Assembly (NCBI GenBank): GCA_008360955.1
Contig: LUCM01000110.1
Location: 1 to 64,000, forward strand
Origin: Fasciolopsis buskii
Taxonomy: Eukaryota > Platyhelminthes > Trematoda > Plagiorchiida > Fasciolidae
Length of the DNA: 64,000 bases
Direction of reading: 5' to 3'
The notes beneath the pieces are model-generated. The model did no database searches. It saw only the letters and a list, made by a program, of their open reading frames with translations, and was not told where the DNA came from. Numbering within the stretch: the first letter of the stretch is position 1; each line of letters begins with the position of its first letter. Position numbers and translations under genes: made by a program. Below, in pieces: positions 61,544 through 64,000 of this stretch.

Positions 61544-62950
61544 CATCACTATCATCTTCGTTCAGCGTTAAACAACAGGGCAAGTCCAACTAACCGCTAC
61601 CTTTTCACCGGAGTCATAGGTTGCTATAGATAGAATGAATATGTAAGGGGAACGCGGAGTAGATCTACACCGGCGGGGGAAGAAAAGAATCCCACAGTAG
61701 TCAACACACGGAACACAGTCCAACTGTACAAACGCACGGGTTTTCAATCATTCTGATTCGATAGAAAATGACAACACGATCGCCACTGTTCACAGTTCAC
61801 TGCCATATCCTTCAGTGTCTCCGACCAGCCAATTGACCGGCCTTTCGAACCCCAATCACGAAGACCCGAGACACCTAATGTACCCAATTTCTCCTTAAAT
61901 TTTATCATTCCATGCTCCCACATCTGCTAACCCCCACGTGGCTTCTTCCACTCCGTGAGAAGAACGCAAAATAGGGCATGGTATGATAGACAAGCGTTTG
62001 CCATACGCAACACGTGACCCAAACAACTTAGTCTACTAAGCTTCATACGCCGAGATAAGGAGTTCTCAGAACCGAGCATTATACTAGACAGTTAACCTCT
62101 ACACTACTCTCCCGGCCCCTCTATCCTATCGTAGTGGTATTCAGTAGTCATCGGTGATGGAAAACCTCCAAGCGACAAACATCTTCGACACTCATGTCTC
62201 ATGTCTAATAACCATACAACAGAACTGAGCGCATTGCGCCACAGTTAGCATGACCTTCCAACTGAAAGGAAATATCAGGCCGACGTAAAAAGTGCTTCAG
62301 TCCACCATACGTTGCTCCAGCTTTCGATATACGCATGCCCACCTCCACTGCTCTGTTATCATCGTTCAATACGCAGCCAACAAGGCGAGTGAAACGGCCC
62401 ACATTCGTTATTTCCACTCCATCCAGTATCAAGTTAGGAGTTACTCTCATTCAGTTCTGTAACAACACTGCACTTTGAAGGTTACCTGAAGCGGCCGCTT
62501 CCTCCATCTATTCGGCTACCTTAACCCGCCGGTTTTCACGGTCATTCTTAAGACTTATCGTCAACCGACGCTGCAGCTGTTGATACATCTTGTTCACCTA
62601 CCTGCAATTAGGAAGCTGGTGTTTTTGTTCCATTAGAGTCAGCGACCTCTGTGAGATCCACTGTTTCTGATGAACGCTAGATCTAGGACCACAGGCGAAA
62701 CCTGCTGCCAGATGCATCGCCTGATTGATTTGGCCCCCCTTAGTTCTTAGTTCGTCGGATAGTTTCTGTTCGTAGCTGTTGCGGACAGCCGAATCAGACA
62801 AACGTCTAACGACCAACCGGGTGGCATGTGTCGATGGCCGTTGAGTTGAGGCGAAAATCGCATTACAACTAACGCATGGTCCAATTCGACGTACATGGTC
62901 CAGGATGATCTACAGTCCTGGATAGAACCGCACCAACGGTAGCTTACTGC
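61544..62950 (-). mobile_element. Old RTE-type LINE with the reverse transcriptase core deleted
   Basis: Minus strand, from 62950 downwards: end of the endonuclease (RWCGSIQDCRSSWTMYVELD, then HALVVMRF), the inter-domain linker (VVRRLSDSAVRNSYEQKLSD and WISQRSLTLMEQKHQLPNC, 62816-62598; then EEAAASGNLQ near 62490). Directly after comes VVTEL/LLQN, RVTPNLILDGVEITNVGRFT and MRISKAGATYGGLKHFL, RRPDISFQLEGHANCG, i.e. the region after the RT. All RT motifs that should lie between are missing, so about 1 kb was lost at about 62480. The C-terminus and 3' UTR (62200-61559) are recognisable at the DNA level but full of indels; the tail is ATGATAGTGATG-like (61544-61558). It is much more diverged than the 34-50 kb copies. 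Confidence 0.8.
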
Positions 62951-64000
62951 ACTATGGTCGATCTGACTCAGGCTACCCGTTTCCTAATGATGATTTGGAT
63001 GTTGGTACAGTCGGCCGAACAACTTCGGTTTGTTAGGGCAATCAAAATGATCGCATAGTTCACGGTGTGTGTGTGTGTGCATCTCAATTCCATTTTTTTC
63101 ATCTTGTAAGCTTGCTTTCACTCTGTGTGGCACTGCCCTTCACAAAGTGCTCGGTACAATTCTCCCCACTGTCACCAAGACCGGTAAAGGTCAAGAATCT
63201 TTTAGTCTCGTCTAACTGTGGCCCCGAAACCAGTAATGATCCATAGGATTCACATCCTTACAGCATATGTTGCCCGCGGTCGGTGAGCTTTGTTCTGTGA
63301 GTAGCAAGGTGTAGTGGACCGGATACAGGGGATCATGACGTGAAAACAACAAAGTCGGTTTGTGCCAATACGCGCGTTTCAAATCCAATGACAGGGTGCA
63401 CGAACAGATAAAAACGACGGTGATAGGCTTACCCATAGTCGAGTTTCTGACAGAATACGCAATTTAGACGGCGAGTAATACTGCAGCACTAGGAACGATT
63501 CAACCAACATTTTGGGTGTGGTATGCAGCTTTGCAATTCGTAACAATCAACGACGTATTCAAAAATGCCACATTGACCATTCGAAATGAGATAGATAGAC
63601 GAATTGCCGATGGTACAAGACTGGACTAATCGATGCATCGGATTAGTATTGAGCTTCGAGAGTAATCACCCAAATAACCGCGAGATCTATAATGCGTGTG
63701 AGCTCTGCCGAACAGATAAAAAATGCATCGGAACACAAAGATGCCGAGAAACCGAGCTGAACATTATCTTTTAATGAATATCTGAGTAATTTGGTAAGAA
63801 GAACCATATATGGTGGAAATGATGAAACGAGCAGAAAAAACATGGTCTGCCAGACGGATTGTTCTGGTGTTTTGAAGTAATCGTTAGATTTTTACAACCT
63901 CAGGGCATCGCAGCAGCACAAAAACCGTCCAGAACCGGGAGGAGATTCACTCAAAGATCACAAGAGCAGCCTAGGACCGAGGACAAAACAAATGTCATAT
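62951..64000. other. No recognisable gene or element
   Basis: Contains a short GT run (63065-63080) and chance-length frames. The first part could hold more of the RTE endonuclease but I cannot read it. Confidence 0.35.

Overview
The window looks like non-genic, repeat-rich nuclear DNA of a flatworm, most probably a digenean fluke. The reasoning is indirect. The recognisable coding remnants are eukaryotic retroelements of kinds common in fluke genomes: an RTE-type LINE with a WLGHVLRM / GGQQMTWQ C-terminal region, CR1-type LINEs, a Penelope-like element and a Ty3/Gypsy pol. Long microsatellites and a tRNA-headed SINE are also present. I cannot name the genus. I found no intact host gene, no operon-like organisation, and no bona fide tRNA or rRNA gene. 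Most long open frames are the length expected by chance.

Layout. 1-870: RTE fragment (-). About 1060-3281: decayed Ty3/Gypsy gag-pol (+), with possible 3' material to about 4560. 6045-7360: CR1-type LINE remnant (-). 8231-9640 and 10690-12900: two CR1-type remnants (+), each followed by a diverged copy of the same roughly 1 kb repeat (9720-10670 and 12925-14060). 14140-15890: Penelope-like element (+). 16-24 kb: little recognisable. 24372-25178: RTE 3' end (-). 34396-35865: RTE insertion with a 10-bp target-site duplication, containing a perfect-looking inverted duplication around a 199-N gap. 43808-43973: about 55 GTA triplets. 45193-45699 and 50752-50992: two young 5'-truncated RTE copies with 11-bp and 12-bp target-site duplications. 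About 46690-47115: fragment of a second RTE-like lineage. 53552-55298: a TCAC microsatellite plus 786 bp that appears twice around a 10-N gap, probably an assembly duplication. 61544-62950: old RTE copy (-) that has lost its reverse transcriptase core.

The most interesting find is a tRNA-headed SINE in four copies: 31203-31472 (+), 37005-37210 (-), 47650-47862 (-) and 50031-50308 (+). Each has a pol III A-box/B-box head. Downstream of it lies a segment with the layout of a type I hammerhead ribozyme: stem I strands, CTGATGA, stem II, GAAAC, a short palindromic stem III and a UA cleavage position. The 3' end resembles the 3' end of the young RTE, which suggests (inference) that the RTE machinery mobilises the SINE. 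Hammerheads inside tRNA-related SINE-like repeats are known from the schistosome Sm-alpha family. I cannot tell from here whether this family is described.

How the parts fit together: the RTE would supply reverse transcriptase and endonuclease, while the SINE would supply a pol III transcript that may self-process. The other elements are dead. Two structures (34.4-35.7 kb and 53.5-55.3 kb) should be treated as suspect assembly until checked against reads.
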